A stretch of 64,000 nucleotides of DNA from Flavobacteriales bacterium (GCA_016124845.1 WGMW01000002.1:30601-94600), one strand, 5' to 3'; counted from the first letter of the stretch, positions 17,135-26,623 are shown. A program made the numbers and translations. The notes: generated by a model not told the origin, from the letters alone.

Positions 17135-20100
17135 CTACCGAACAGTTACCAGTTTCCCAAGTAAGTATCTACGCTTGGCCGTATTGATGTATGCTAAGAA
17201 ATATCCTGCTCCCAATTCACTTACACTAACATCAAACTGCATCGAGCTTATCCGTTTTCTAAGGATAAGTCGTCCTGAAACATCTGTGATCAGTAGTTCG
17301 CTACTTTCTGCTGGCAAGCGATCTAACCGGAAAAACACCTTATCCCTTGATGGGTTTGGATAGATGACGGCCTCTATTGTCGAGACCTCATCTATCGCAA
17401 GTCCTTGCAAGAGGTAAGGTTCGGAATTGATTTTACAGTTTACCGGGTAAATCGCTTCAACATGGTAGACACCATTTAATATTGGTTCAAGGTATATACC
17501 CGTTTCTCCAGTAAGTAAAGTATCATTCCGGAACCACTGTTGGTTAATAGGGTTCATGAACGGAGATATTAATATCGTTTGCTGACACGTGATAAATTGA
17601 CCTGTTGGTTGGTAGCATTCTTGAACTGTATTCAGAGTTGTGTTTGTCGAGATTGGAGGATTTGCATCAAAGAAAATGTTTGCAGTATTGTGAATTAAAG
17701 TTCCAGGAAAGAGATTGCTGTCAGCCTTAATCCTGTATTGGATGAATCCTTGGCTTTCTATAAACGAGGTACCACTATCGACCAGCATGATTCCAAGGAA
17801 TTTGAAGACCGCATCACCATCGGGTTCAACGCTTATTTCAACGTCATGCGACCATGCAACAGGTGTAAGGGTGCTCCAGTCCAAGTTCCTGTCCAGTTGG
17901 TTGCGAATGATAACATCAGTAGCGGGTGCATTTCCTGTATTCTGAAACCTCACAGTATATTCTAACCATTGTCCATCGGAAATATATCCTTCGGATTCAA
18001 TTCCGGTATGTTCAGTCTTATCGTTAGGGTCGAAAGCACAAGCTAAAGGTGTGGTGCCCAGCTGTTGAAGTTGAAGTCCTGATTGGTCGAAGTAGTTGAC
18101 CTCAGTTTCCATGATCTCACCTAACCAGAATGGGTCAGGCATCTGTATGCCTACAACCTGACTGAGTTGGTCATAAAAAGACAGGCTGTCCACATGGTAA
18201 TATAGTTTATTGCCAACAATAGAGTCAGGCATAGGGTCTGAGTACTCAAAAGTTAAAATGGTATCCAATACCACTTCAAACACCCCAGATAAGAATGTGT
18301 TTCCCGTGTTTTGAAGGGAAAACCATAATGTTCCCATGGATAAACATGGCCCAGTTGGGTCAATAGTTGTAAGATTAGCATTAGGTTGAATTCCGTTCGG
18401 AATGACTCCAAAATCAGCACCTGAATACATTGGACTAACTGAATCCAGAATTACCGTGTAGGAGTTTGGTGTGGTCAATAGCCAAAGTGATGTGTCAAGC
18501 TCTGGAGTAACTGAATATGCACCAATACCAGTGAGAGCATTGTACTCTCCATTTGCATTGGTGAAAAATGCCGATTGAGTAGGATCTATCTGAACATCGA
18601 TAAAAGGAAATGGGATGTCGTTGTTAGTCATATTACCGCTGGTATCAATATCATAAAACACATGGCCTTGAACGCGATAACTTCCCCAAAAAAGGTTTTC
18701 AAAGTAATAGATGCCTGCATTCATTGGTCCATTTCCTTGATCGGAGATAATAAGATCTTCGTCTCCATCAAAGTCTCTGTCTACTGGAATTAGGTCGTAA
18801 GGCCGTCCCAATTCAGCATCCCCGAATTGAATGTGGTAAGGGTCGGAAAACTGCCAGCCCCCAAGATTTTTATACCAGAAAAGACCACAAGAGCTACAGC
18901 TATTTCCTATTCCAGGTGTCATACAAAGAATGTCAGTAAGCCCATCATTATCAATGTCCATGGCTGTAGTGCCATCTGGCAGCCAAATGTTTGAATACCA
19001 CTGGTCGGAGTATACAATATGACGATTGAAATTCACTCCATCGAACTCATGGATAGATATGATAGGGTTATTGAAACTGTGGTTCAATAATAGGTCGTTG
19101 TCTCCATCATTATCGAAATCTGCCGCACAGATACGAGTGCTATACCAATCTGTTGTGTCGTTTATGAAGATCACATCGAATTGACCCTGTCCATCATTGA
19201 TGAAAACAGCAATTCCACCCACATCTTCATCCGCCACCAAGGCGGCATCCATATCGCCATCGTTTTCAAGATCAAATGTTTCCATTCGGCCAGGAGTTAG
19301 ACCAAATTCGCTTGAAACGATGGGTTCTAAGGTTAGAACACCATTCTGATTGCGGGCCATCATTATTTGATTTCCATTGTTCCCACTTGGTACCACAATG
19401 ACATCCTGATCACCGTCATTGTCAAAATCTTCGAATGCTGAGGCCTAAAATTGCTGCGTTGGGAATTCAAGATGTACCTCCGGGATACTAAAGTTACCTG
19501 AGCCATCATTCTCAGATGTTGTGATTTTTCCATCCCATCCGACATAGCCTACATCAGCAGTGCCATTGTTATCCAGATCACGGCTATATACATCCATAAC
19601 GGAACCAGAACTCAAATCAATTGCGTAAGAGGAATTCGCATACTGGTCGTTACCCGTGTATTTGAGGTACTCAACTTGGTACTGGAAACCTGTTGATGAA
19701 ACGGCTAATATATCTTTGTAACCATCTTTATTCACATCAGTGAGCACCATTTGACGGCACCCACCAGGTGTATTCATATGTGAGCCTTCCGTCCAATCTT
19801 GATATGTGCTGTCACCAAACAAGACGACCAGCCCATGGTCGAACAAAATATCAACTATCCCATCACCATTGAAATCTTCAAACTGTAAGTTTTTCAGCGG
19901 TGCAACAAGTTCGGTTAGCATGGTGTAATTCGTATTCGCACCATGATAAAGACGTAATCCACCCCTCGGAACGACCACTTCAGGGCCAGGTTGGCCATCC
20001 AGATCAATCACCTTGACTCCTTGACCATTGTTGGCTGAACTGGCAATAAGTGTGTGGCTCGTAAATTGATCGGCACCATCGTTTTCAAGCCAAAGAATTG

Positions 20101-20878
20101 GTTCACTCGTTCCCGCTTGAAATCCACGTGCAACTAGGTCAAGGTCACCATCATTGTCCATATCGCCAGAGCCATAAACGGTTTCGATATTATAGGGAAG
20201 GGATAAGGAATGAAAGACATAGCCAGCACTATCATTCACAAGACAGGTTTCTTCTTCCGTTGATTGTTTAACAAAAACATCTATCAGTGAATCTCCATTG
20301 AAGTCGAATAAGTTATCAATGTCTCCACCATTAGGAATGACGATCTCAACCGTTTCCGTAAACTGTCCCGATCCATTGTTTTTCATCCAACAGCCCATTC
20401 CGGCACCGGCAGAAAGTACGATATCCGCATATCCATCAAGATTCATGTCGAAAGAAAATATGCTATTGATAGACGTGTAACCCGCAGGCATATTAAGCAC
20501 TATGGGCGGGCCATTTCCTTGGCCGAGATTTAGCCAAAGACGGGTTTCCGGGTCTCCATTGGAATTTGCCGCAGTAACGATATCTGCATAACCGTTGTAG
20601 TCGAAATCATAGACTGTTATTAGCCTGTATGCCTCATCGGTATCCAAAATGGTATGATGGTCAATGAAAAATCCTGCACCATCATTTTCATACCAGACCA
20701 CTTTACCATCCTTAAATGACGAAACGACCACGTCCAGATCACCATCACCATCCATATCTCCGCTTTCAGTACTACTAAGTCCTTTTGATACAGGCGATAT
20801 CTGAACAGGCTCTGCAAACTGAGCCCAAGCGCTTACACCGGCCAATAACGAAAGTAAAAGTGTTGCAATGTTTTTCAA
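17135..20878 (-). pseudogene. FG-GAP/VCBS repeat surface protein with T9SS sorting domain, split by in-frame TAG
   Basis: A single reading frame of 1247 positions runs from a TTG at 20878 to a TAG at 17135, interrupted only by a TAG at 19445-19447. Both halves are coherent. The first 477 residues have a signal peptide (ends AWA-Q) and many calcium-binding FG-GAP loops (DMDGDGDLDVVV, DFDYNGYADIV). After the stop the same frame continues at once with another loop (AFEDFDNDGDQDVIV), then an SdrD-B-like region, a conserved DUF11-like domain (ANIFFDANPPIS) and a type A T9SS domain (YPNPSRDK ... GKLVTVR). The two halves are therefore one gene broken by one nonsense codon, or an assembly error. Without readthrough the product would lack the sorting domain. 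I see no initiation signal for the second half. Confidence 0.88.
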
Positions 20879-21143
20879 CGGTATTATTTAAACAACGTTA
20901 AATGTACGTATTTGCCTTGGTAAACAATTTCAGGAGATAATCATTGCATGGTAATTAGAAAATATCCATCCATACTGCTTGCCCATAGCTGGCGCAAGAG
21001 TTCCGCAGGATCCCTTGTGCTGAATTAAATACGATCAGTTTGTAACTGATCTCATTTCCAGAAGCTGGTCCTTTCTCGGTAAAAAGGACGATAAGAATCA
21101 TTCCACAAATCTCTGCTGGCACCCTTTGATTACGCCTGCCTAA

Positions 21144-21542
21144 GCATCCTCGAATTTCTCTGTTTAGACCTTCGTGCTTCCAAATGGCAATTTCCACCAT
21201 CCTCCAAACCATTCCCGCCTTCCTAAGAATAATTCCCGCTTTGCTCAGAACCCTTTCCACCATACTGACAATTATTTCCACTATGCTTTAAGAGGCTGCC
21301 CGCTTCCTCGCAATCCTTGCCGCCAGACCGACAAAGCTTCCCATTTCCCTGTTACTGATCTCCGCCACGGTGATACTGATTCCCATCGCGTTAAGATTTA
21401 TGCCCACCACGTTAAGATTTATTCCCGCCTCGTTCTCATCAACTGCCACCTTCCTTCCATTGGTTGCCGCCTTGCTCATCGCCCCATTCTCCAGCCTCTG
21501 ATCAACTGATTTGCTGAACAACTGATCAACTTGCTTCCAAAT
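21144..21542. repeat. degenerate 21-nt tandem array (about 19 units)
   Basis: From 21186 to 21500 fifteen units follow each other at exactly 21 nt without indels. The plus-strand core is ATTCCCGCC or close variants (TTTCCACCA, TTGCCGCCA, TTCCCATCG) followed in many units by CTxAG; fainter units extend the array on both sides. Because 21 is a multiple of three, both strands read as heptapeptide repeats, for example IxLxxxG on the minus strand and a His/Arg/Asn-rich heptad on the plus strand. Neither frame has a convincing start and the minus-strand frame is broken by a TAA at 21288. The flanking bases 20879-21143 hold nothing that I can assign. Confidence 0.85.
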
Positions 21543-21614
21543 AGCGGTTTTCTTTTTGATAACTACTCCTTTCCTAAACGTTATGGAAATCTTAACCTTA
21601 CTAATTTCGCCCCC

Positions 21615-22053
21615 ATGGAAGGGAAGATAGAGTATCGTGTTGTTTACCGCGAGCCGCATCGGCATTTCGTGGATTTTGAATTGATGATTACAGGCATTTC
21701 GCAGTCCAAATTGCAGTTGCAATTGCCAGCTTGGCGTCCGGGCCGGTATGAGTTGGGCAACTTTGCCAAGAACGTGCAGCGCTTTGCCGCTTTCACCATC
21801 AATAATGAACCTCTAACCTTCCGTAAACTCACCAAAGACCTTTGGGAGGTCGATTGCGATGGTCACCAAAAGGTGAAGGTCGCCTACAACTACTTCGCCA
21901 ACGAACTCAATGCAGGTAACACCTTTGTAGACCACAGCCAACTGTAGGTCAATCCTGTAAACTGCTTCATGTTTGTACCCGACTGGGTTGACCGCGCAGC
22001 AACCGCCACGCTCGACATACCCAAGGGCTGGCAGGTGGCCTCAGGGATGAAAG
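21615..22053 (+). pseudogene. M61 family (glycyl aminopeptidase-like) N-terminal fragment
   Basis: From the ATG at 21615 the translation (MEGKIEYRVVYREPHRHFVD, PAWRPGRYELGNFAKNVQ) matches the N-terminal beta domain of M61 metallopeptidases. The frame meets a TAG at 21945 exactly where the family has Tyr in the block QL-Y-VNPVNCF, then continues in the same frame as VNPVNCFMFVPDW and DIPKGWQVASGMK. Homology stops near 22053, where repeat DNA begins. The catalytic HEYFH domain is absent from the window. This is a dead gene with both a nonsense mutation and a 3' truncation. Confidence 0.85.
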
Positions 22054-22133
22054 CAACTACCCGCGCACTTCTCGATACACCCTTCCACTTCGTGGCTGCT
22101 GAGCCTGTCGAAGTGCTCAGGCCACTTAGAGTA

Positions 22134-22194
22134 CCAAAACCTCGCACGTCTATTGCAGGGCGGCTGTTACCCAAGACGCTATCTTTAACGTCAC
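22134..22194 (+). repeat. promoter-like repeat module, copy 1
   Basis: The copy begins CCAAAACCTCGCACG, contains GCAGGGCGGCTGTTACC, then TATCTTTA, and ends directly at the ATG of the next small gene. The 3' inverted repeat is degenerate in this copy (GACG...CGTC). Just upstream (22099-22120) is a hairpin of form CTGAGC...GCTCAG, another common dispersed repeat. Confidence 0.75.
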
Positions 22195-22539
22195 ATGGAT
22201 CAAGAAACGGCTCATTATATAGTTGAACACTATCGTTCGCTCATGATCGAAAAAGAGAAGAGGGCTCAACGCCATCATTTCAGTACGGTCAAAATAGGCG
22301 ATGAAGCAAGTGAGGCAAGGCAACGGGTCTATCAAAAGATGTTCTGGTTGTCAAACGACCCCGAAATTCTGGCTTTGCTTGATGGTGGGTATGAACGGTT
22401 CGAGATCCATACGGCCTCCCGCATCCTGTCAGAACATGAAGATGAGGTATTCCTGAATCATTGTCCAAAATGTGGACGACTTGCAAGGACGCCAAAAGCA
22501 AAGCAATGCCGTTACTGTGGCAATGACTGGCATGGATAG
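22195..22539 (+). CDS. small zinc-ribbon protein, cassette-like
   Basis: A 114-residue cytoplasmic protein starting MDQETAHYIVEHYRSLM, directly after repeat copy 1. The N-terminal two-thirds look helical (KMFWLSNDPEILALLDGG) and the C-terminus is a zinc ribbon with CPKCG and CRYCG spaced 14 residues apart. I do not recognise a named family; similar small proteins are annotated as hypothetical. Its promoter is probably supplied by the repeat, as for the two genes that follow. Confidence 0.65.
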   Translation: MDQETAHYIVEHYRSLMIEKEKRAQRHHFSTVKIGDEASEARQRVYQKMFWLSNDPEILALLDGGYERFEIHTASRILSEHEDEVFLNHCPKCGRLARTPKAKQCRYCGNDWHG

Positions 22540-22607
22540 AATCTGTTTCACTGGTTTAAGATCTCCATCCGCTTCAGGATATTGCCCTATACAACTCAGG
22601 TAGCGAG

Positions 22608-22698
22608 ACCTGCGAGGTTTCCAAAACCTCACAGGTCTTTTGCAGGGCGGCTGTTTCCTAACGTCTTATCTTTAGCGGGAAACGTTGAGGGTTATTAA
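22608..22698 (+). repeat. promoter-like repeat module, copy 2, with REP palindrome
   Basis: The module starts with a strong inverted repeat (ACCTGCGAGGTTT / AAAACCTCACAGGT, 22608-22636) and continues as TTTTGCAGGGCGGCTGTTT, CCTAACGTC, TTATCTTTAGCGGGAA, ACGTTGAGG, ending at the ATG at 22699. TATCTTTA resembles the Bacteroidota -7 element TAnnTTTG. Confidence 0.8.
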
Positions 22699-23058
22699 AT
22701 GAAACGACATCTTACCATCTTCTTAACGGTGTTAGTTTCTCCAGTATTCGGACAGGAATTGCGGAGTGACATAGACACGATTTATCATTCTGTCGACTCC
22801 ACAGTTGTGAAGGTTTTAGATTATGTGGACGGAGAATTAGCTGGCGAGTATTTCGGTTGCTTTACGGAAGCAATTGAAGAAAGGGTAAGCAAAAACGGAC
22901 GTGGGAGAAAGGCCCAAAAACAGCTACGACATAGAATGACTGCAATTTGGGACTTGAAAAAATATGACAAATGGGAAATTGCTCATCCTCCTCCGACAAC
23001 TACTGACGGGGCGAAAACGGAATTTGGAGGAATATCAATCGTGGATAAAAGAAATTAA
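22699..23058 (+). CDS. secreted hypothetical protein, cassette-like
   Basis: A 119-residue protein with a signal peptide (MKRHLTIFLTVLVSPVFG-Q). The mature part is short, charged and mixed alpha/beta (DIDTIYHSVDSTVVKVLDY). I do not recognise the family. It lies directly behind repeat copy 2 and is followed by repeat DNA, not by another operon gene, so it looks like a self-contained unit. Confidence 0.6.
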   Translation: MKRHLTIFLTVLVSPVFGQELRSDIDTIYHSVDSTVVKVLDYVDGELAGEYFGCFTEAIEERVSKNGRGRKAQKQLRHRMTAIWDLKKYDKWEIAHPPPTTTDGAKTEFGGISIVDKRN

Positions 23059-23104
23059 AAACAACCCCCAACCCCCACTAAACCTAATGTGTGCGATAGT
23101 GCAT

Positions 23105-23126
23105 GGAGACGCGATGCATCGCGTCT
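23105..23126. repeat. 22-bp perfect palindrome
   Basis: Half-site GAGACGCGATG meets its exact complement. This palindrome is familiar as a dispersed repeat in Bacteroidota genomes. It lies between two cassette-like genes. Confidence 0.85.
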
Positions 23127-23233
23127 CTACATGTTCTGTGCTGTCCGTGCGTGGGTCAGTCCGAGTGTCCGCCACAAGCGGACGTATCGAGGACCGTGGG
23201 CAGCTATACCCGCGCACTCCAAGTGACCCATGT

Positions 23234-23310
23234 CCCAAACCTCGCACGTCTATTGCAGGGCGGCTGTTACCTAACGTATTATCTTTAGCGGGAAACGTTA
23301 GGGTGTAATC
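23234..23310 (+). repeat. promoter-like repeat module, copy 3
   Basis: This is the best-preserved copy. CCCAAACCTCGCACG is followed by TATTGCAGGGCGGCTGTTA and a perfect 8-bp stem CCTAACGT / ACGTTAGG whose 17-nt loop holds TATCTTTA. It ends 3 bases before... in fact directly at the ATG at 23311. The 25 bases 23222-23246, starting AGTGACCCATGT, are shared with copy 4. Confidence 0.82.
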
Positions 23311-24036
23311 ATGAAATACCTTTTAGCAAAGCTGCTTTTGTTAATTGCAATATCAGTTTTTGGACAGGAAAGAGAGTTGCATATACCCATCAAACAAAAT
23401 GGGGATACCATTCCTTGGTACGACATGCAGATGAAATTTGTATCGATACTAGGACTGGAACCTTTGCAAAGCACATCTTCACATTTGGCCTTTCGGATTT
23501 GGACGGACAAGCAGGTAATTGAAATCAATGAATATCCAGGACACCTAAGTGGACGAATAATTAGTTGGGCGATAGAATACTCCTTTGAGAAACAGAGTAC
23601 CATTGGACCAGTTAGATTTACCATTGACACACTTCCAGAGGTTCAAACAAGCTTGGCCAAGAACTTGATAAAATCCTCTGATATTAGGAAAGTTCCTGAT
23701 GAACGTTCAATTCCAAATTGGCTACAAGGTTATGACGGGGTGACGTATTATATTGAAGATGCTGATTCATCCTCCTATTCATTTAAATCGTATTGGGAAC
23801 CCGAAACACAAGGCTCTTTGGTTGAAGCGCTATTGGTAGACTCGCTTATAAAGAAACTATGTAGAGTTGTCGAGGCAAAGTCATACTGGACAAAATTTGA
23901 GGATGTGTTACCCTTTGTGTGTTATCAGTCAGCAGGACCGTTTGTTACTTGCTCACGAAAGATGTTGAACTATGGAACACGTAGACAATGGCGTAAAACA
24001 AAAAGGAAATCAAAACGAGAAAAAGCTGATAATTAA
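23311..24036 (+). CDS. secreted hypothetical protein, cassette-like
   Basis: A 241-residue protein with a signal peptide (MKYLLAKLLLLIAISVFG-Q) and a mature part of beta-strand character (LAFRIWTDKQVIEINEYPG, GPVRFTIDTLPEVQTSL) that ends in a very basic tail (RRQWRKTKRKSKREK). I do not recognise the family. Its first residues resemble those of the previous secreted protein in style but the mature sequences are unrelated. It sits directly behind repeat copy 3. Confidence 0.65.
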   Translation: MKYLLAKLLLLIAISVFGQERELHIPIKQNGDTIPWYDMQMKFVSILGLEPLQSTSSHLAFRIWTDKQVIEINEYPGHLSGRIISWAIEYSFEKQSTIGPVRFTIDTLPEVQTSLAKNLIKSSDIRKVPDERSIPNWLQGYDGVTYYIEDADSSSYSFKSYWEPETQGSLVEALLVDSLIKKLCRVVEAKSYWTKFEDVLPFVCYQSAGPFVTCSRKMLNYGTRRQWRKTKRKSKREKADN

Positions 24037-24118
24037 CTACCCTTAAGGTTCACTTCTCGATACACGCTTCGATTACTCGAACCGACCGCAGGGAGCTCAT
24101 GGCCGAAGGACATTACTT

Positions 24119-24158
24119 AGTGACCCATGTCCCAAACCTCGCAGGTCTTTTGCAGGCC
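24119..24158 (+). repeat. truncated copy 4 of the repeat module
   Basis: AGTGACCCATGT followed by CCCAAACCTCGCAGGTC and TTTTGCAGG; the promoter-like hairpin half is missing. It forms the downstream border of the cassette-like stretch, 10 bases from the stop of the converging RNase gene. Confidence 0.75.
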
Positions 24159-24168
24159 AGATCACACC

Positions 24169-25560
24169 TCATCCATCAAACTCCGGCAGTATCACCTTCT
24201 TATCGGTAATGCGGAAACTGAGGCGGTAAAAATCGATGTTGTCCTCTATCCAAGGGTCCATGGCCTTCCATTCCCAAAAGAGGTCGTTGCTCACCATCAG
24301 GCAATTGTTGCGTTTTACGTGTGCGATCACAAACACATCGGCACTGGTGCCGCTGGGCACTTCAAAGTAATCCACGCTGTCGGCAAAGGCATCCAACGCC
24401 ACGGGGTCGTCTATCCGGTGGCGGAGTGAGGCATCCACGATCACCATGATGTCCTTGAACCCGCGCCTCTTGAGGTCGTCCATCATACGTTGCAGGTTCT
24501 CCACCTTGGGCACGCTTCTGTGGTTGCCATGCGAGTTGTGCGCCACATTGCTGCCATCCAGCACCACTTGGCGTTCCTGCACCGCGCGGGTGGCAAACAC
24601 CTCCCTGTCGTGGTGGTAAGTGCCGAACTTCTTAATGTCGGCATTGGTGCGCAGGAACTGTAGCAGCGCCTTTCGGTCGCGCAGTTGCAGGGTAAACCAG
24701 TTGCGCAGCATCTTGGAGGCAGGATCCTGATACAGTTCAATGTCCTTTTCCAGCCGCCTTTGTATCTGATCCACGGTCACCTCCTTCTTTTCGGGCAGGC
24801 GCGAGAGCAGTTGCAGCAGCACCCGCGCGTCATGCTTCAGGTCGGGGGCGTCCATCAGGTCCAGGTTCAGTTTACTGCGGAACTCCGAGCGCGAGAAGCA
24901 TTCCGCCTCCTTGGCCTCCTGCCATTCTTTGGCGTTGATGAACCCTCCCTGTCTTCCGGCCTCAAAGTCGGCAGCAGTGGTATAGCCCTGTTCGGTGGCC
25001 GTGCGGTAGTCGGCCGCCAGCGTAAAACCCTTCTCCAGCGCCACCTGCAGCTCAAACCAATTGGTAAAGCCCGCATCCTTTCCGTAGCGGTAGAGGTCGT
25101 ACGGATTGGCCATGGCGGGCAGTTCCACCTTCAGGCGGCCTTCCTCCACCATCTTCACATAATCGGGGTAGCCGTCCTCGTAATGCTCATCCACCAAGGC
25201 CTTGTAGGTCTCCGGGTCGCTGAGTTCAGAACCTACCGAAAGCTGGTAGGCCTCCCATGTTTCAAACCCCTTTTCGGTGGCATCATAGTACGTGGCCGCA
25301 TCGCCAAAACCCTTTTCTCTGGCGGTGCGGTAGTCGGTCAGTTGGTGGTAGCCCTGTGCATCCACCGTAAGCAGCCCACCTTTATGGCTTATGCCGAAGG
25401 CGGTAATGGTTCCATGCTGCTCAAAACAATAGATGCTGGTAACCACATGGTCCTCTGCAAAACGCAGAAATTCCTCCAGGTCCAGCAGTTCTATCTGCAG
25501 TTCGGCCTTGGTAAGCTTGGCGCGGTAGTGGCGCCACTTGTTGTCGGTGCGTTGGCTCAT
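24169..25560 (-). CDS. Zc3h12a/Regnase-like NYN-domain ribonuclease with GF repeats
   Basis: A 463-residue cytoplasmic protein. The C-terminal domain (about residues 328-440) shows the signature of the Zc3h12a-like PIN/NYN RNases: VVLDGSNVAHNSHGN with Asp335 and Asn338, VIVDAS with Asp376, SADVFVIAH with Asp408 and SNDLFWEW with Asp426, so the acidic metal-binding set looks complete. The N-terminal half carries 14-residue repeats with Gly-Phe/Tyr at 84, 98, 164, 178, 192 and 206 (GFTLAADYRTATEQ type) that probably form a helical protein- or RNA-binding array. The start is one base after the stop of the upstream gene, so translation is coupled. DNA of this gene looks richer in GC than its neighbours. 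An RNA target cannot be predicted. Confidence 0.85.
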   Translation of the reverse strand: MSQRTDNKWRHYRAKLTKAELQIELLDLEEFLRFAEDHVVTSIYCFEQHGTITAFGISHKGGLLTVDAQGYHQLTDYRTAREKGFGDAATYYDATEKGFETWEAYQLSVGSELSDPETYKALVDEHYEDGYPDYVKMVEEGRLKVELPAMANPYDLYRYGKDAGFTNWFELQVALEKGFTLAADYRTATEQGYTTAADFEAGRQGGFINAKEWQEAKEAECFSRSEFRSKLNLDLMDAPDLKHDARVLLQLLSRLPEKKEVTVDQIQRRLEKDIELYQDPASKMLRNWFTLQLRDRKALLQFLRTNADIKKFGTYHHDREVFATRAVQERQVVLDGSNVAHNSHGNHRSVPKVENLQRMMDDLKRRGFKDIMVIVDASLRHRIDDPVALDAFADSVDYFEVPSGTSADVFVIAHVKRNNCLMVSNDLFWEWKAMDPWIEDNIDFYRLSFRITDKKVILPEFDG

Positions 25561-25561
25561 A

Positions 25562-26623
25562 TCAGTCCAGGTCTAAGGTCTTTCGTTTGTGAGAGAGAGA
25601 ATCCTCTTCGGTAAGGTTGTCTGTGGCTGCGGTGCTCCAGTCAGACCTTACAGTAATGAAAGGGATGGTAGGGCATAGGATGCCGCTCTGTTTCTTTTTT
25701 TGCAAAACAGCCCATGTGTCCTTAGGAATGATACCATGGTCGAAAAGCAGTTGCCATAGTTCGGTTATCTCCATGTTTCCAACAAGCAGTTCGGCCCGGA
25801 TGGACTGCTGCAGATCAGCGGCCCATTGTATCTCAGGCAGTTCATCCATGGTCTTTTGCAAGCGCGGGGCAAGTTCTTTGATGCTTTCAATGTTCCATTG
25901 CCCCGTAGTGTACCGTTTTTCGCCATCCTGCTGTTCCATCAGCGGAAGCGTGGTTTCGAGTTCTTTGCGGAGCGGCTCAAGCCGCTGGCGCAGATTGTTC
26001 AGCTTCTCATACTCATACAGGTTCATGTTGGGCAGTGTAACCAGAGGCGTACATTCGAACCTGTCGAGCACATCAAGCCCAAGCTGTTCGTAAAACAGAA
26101 CAATGGATGGGGGGTCTTCTTCTTCCTCATCCTGTTCAAACGAGAGGAGGCCGCTGAACTTTCCGCGTCCGGTCGGTTCGCCACGTTCCGTATCCACATT
26201 CCAGAGGTAGAGACATTTGTTGTCTTTCAGATAGAATGGCCATAGCTGAGGCAACGCTGAGGTTCTAAGATCGGTAACGATATGTTCCCTGTAATGCTCA
26301 AAGATGTCCTGCGTTATCTTCTCACCACGTTTAAGGGTCAGGATGTCATGCTTGTTGCGGTGTTTTTTTTTACGGATAGACTGCATGATGGCCATGGCGC
26401 CTTGCAGGGTCTTGATATCTTCTGGCTGTTGGAGTTGTTTCAACAATAGCCTCATCTTGTTGGCCGGGGTCAATTGTTCAGAAGCATGTTCGAACATGAT
26501 GATGTTGGTCGAGTATCCAACGCAACAGACATTGTCGAGAAGGCAAAGTCCTGCACGTAGAGCAAAGGCTTCCCAAGCTGGGCTAAATGCTGGAGGATTG
26601 GAATTGAAGGTGTAGCCGTTCAT
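25562..26623 (-). CDS. unknown protein of the XRE/NYN unit
   Basis: A 353-residue protein from the ATG at 26623 with no signal peptide or membrane segment. It begins MNGYTFNSNPPAFSPAWEAF, has a basic stretch (RKKKHRNKHDILTLKRGEKI), a domain with LWPFYLKDNKCLYLWNVD, an acidic run (DEEEEDPP), and a long helical region (LNNLRQRLEPLRKELETTLP) that may be a coiled coil. I do not recognise a family. The gene lies between a regulator and an RNase with one-base spacing to the latter, which suggests a partner, adaptor or inhibitor of the RNase. A GTTGAACGCACAT box lies 24 bases before its start. Confidence 0.7.
   Translation of the reverse strand: MNGYTFNSNPPAFSPAWEAFALRAGLCLLDNVCCVGYSTNIIMFEHASEQLTPANKMRLLLKQLQQPEDIKTLQGAMAIMQSIRKKKHRNKHDILTLKRGEKITQDIFEHYREHIVTDLRTSALPQLWPFYLKDNKCLYLWNVDTERGEPTGRGKFSGLLSFEQDEEEEDPPSIVLFYEQLGLDVLDRFECTPLVTLPNMNLYEYEKLNNLRQRLEPLRKELETTLPLMEQQDGEKRYTTGQWNIESIKELAPRLQKTMDELPEIQWAADLQQSIRAELLVGNMEITELWQLLFDHGIIPKDTWAVLQKKKQSGILCPTIPFITVRSDWSTAATDNLTEEDSLSHKRKTLDLD

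Noticed and set aside
21174..21509. His/Asn/Arg-rich 111-residue gene in the 21-nt array
   Set aside because: No plausible start region, composition follows directly from the repeat, and the opposite strand is open in the same way; treated as repeat DNA.
19445..21947. TAG as a recoded sense codon, because two genes have in-frame TAG
   Set aside because: TAG is the natural, well-placed stop of several intact genes here (for example those ending at 55201, 37785, 63482 and the T9SS gene ending at 17135).
22134..24158. Integron attC sites between the cassette-like genes
   Set aside because: The repeats contain RYYYAAC-like and GTTRRR-like ends only about 30 bases apart, the 3' core does not fit GTTRRRY, and no integrase gene is in the window.
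24685..25614. 309-residue open frame on the plus strand opposite the NYN RNase
   Set aside because: The minus-strand protein has a conserved nuclease domain; the plus frame is a by-product of high third-position GC.
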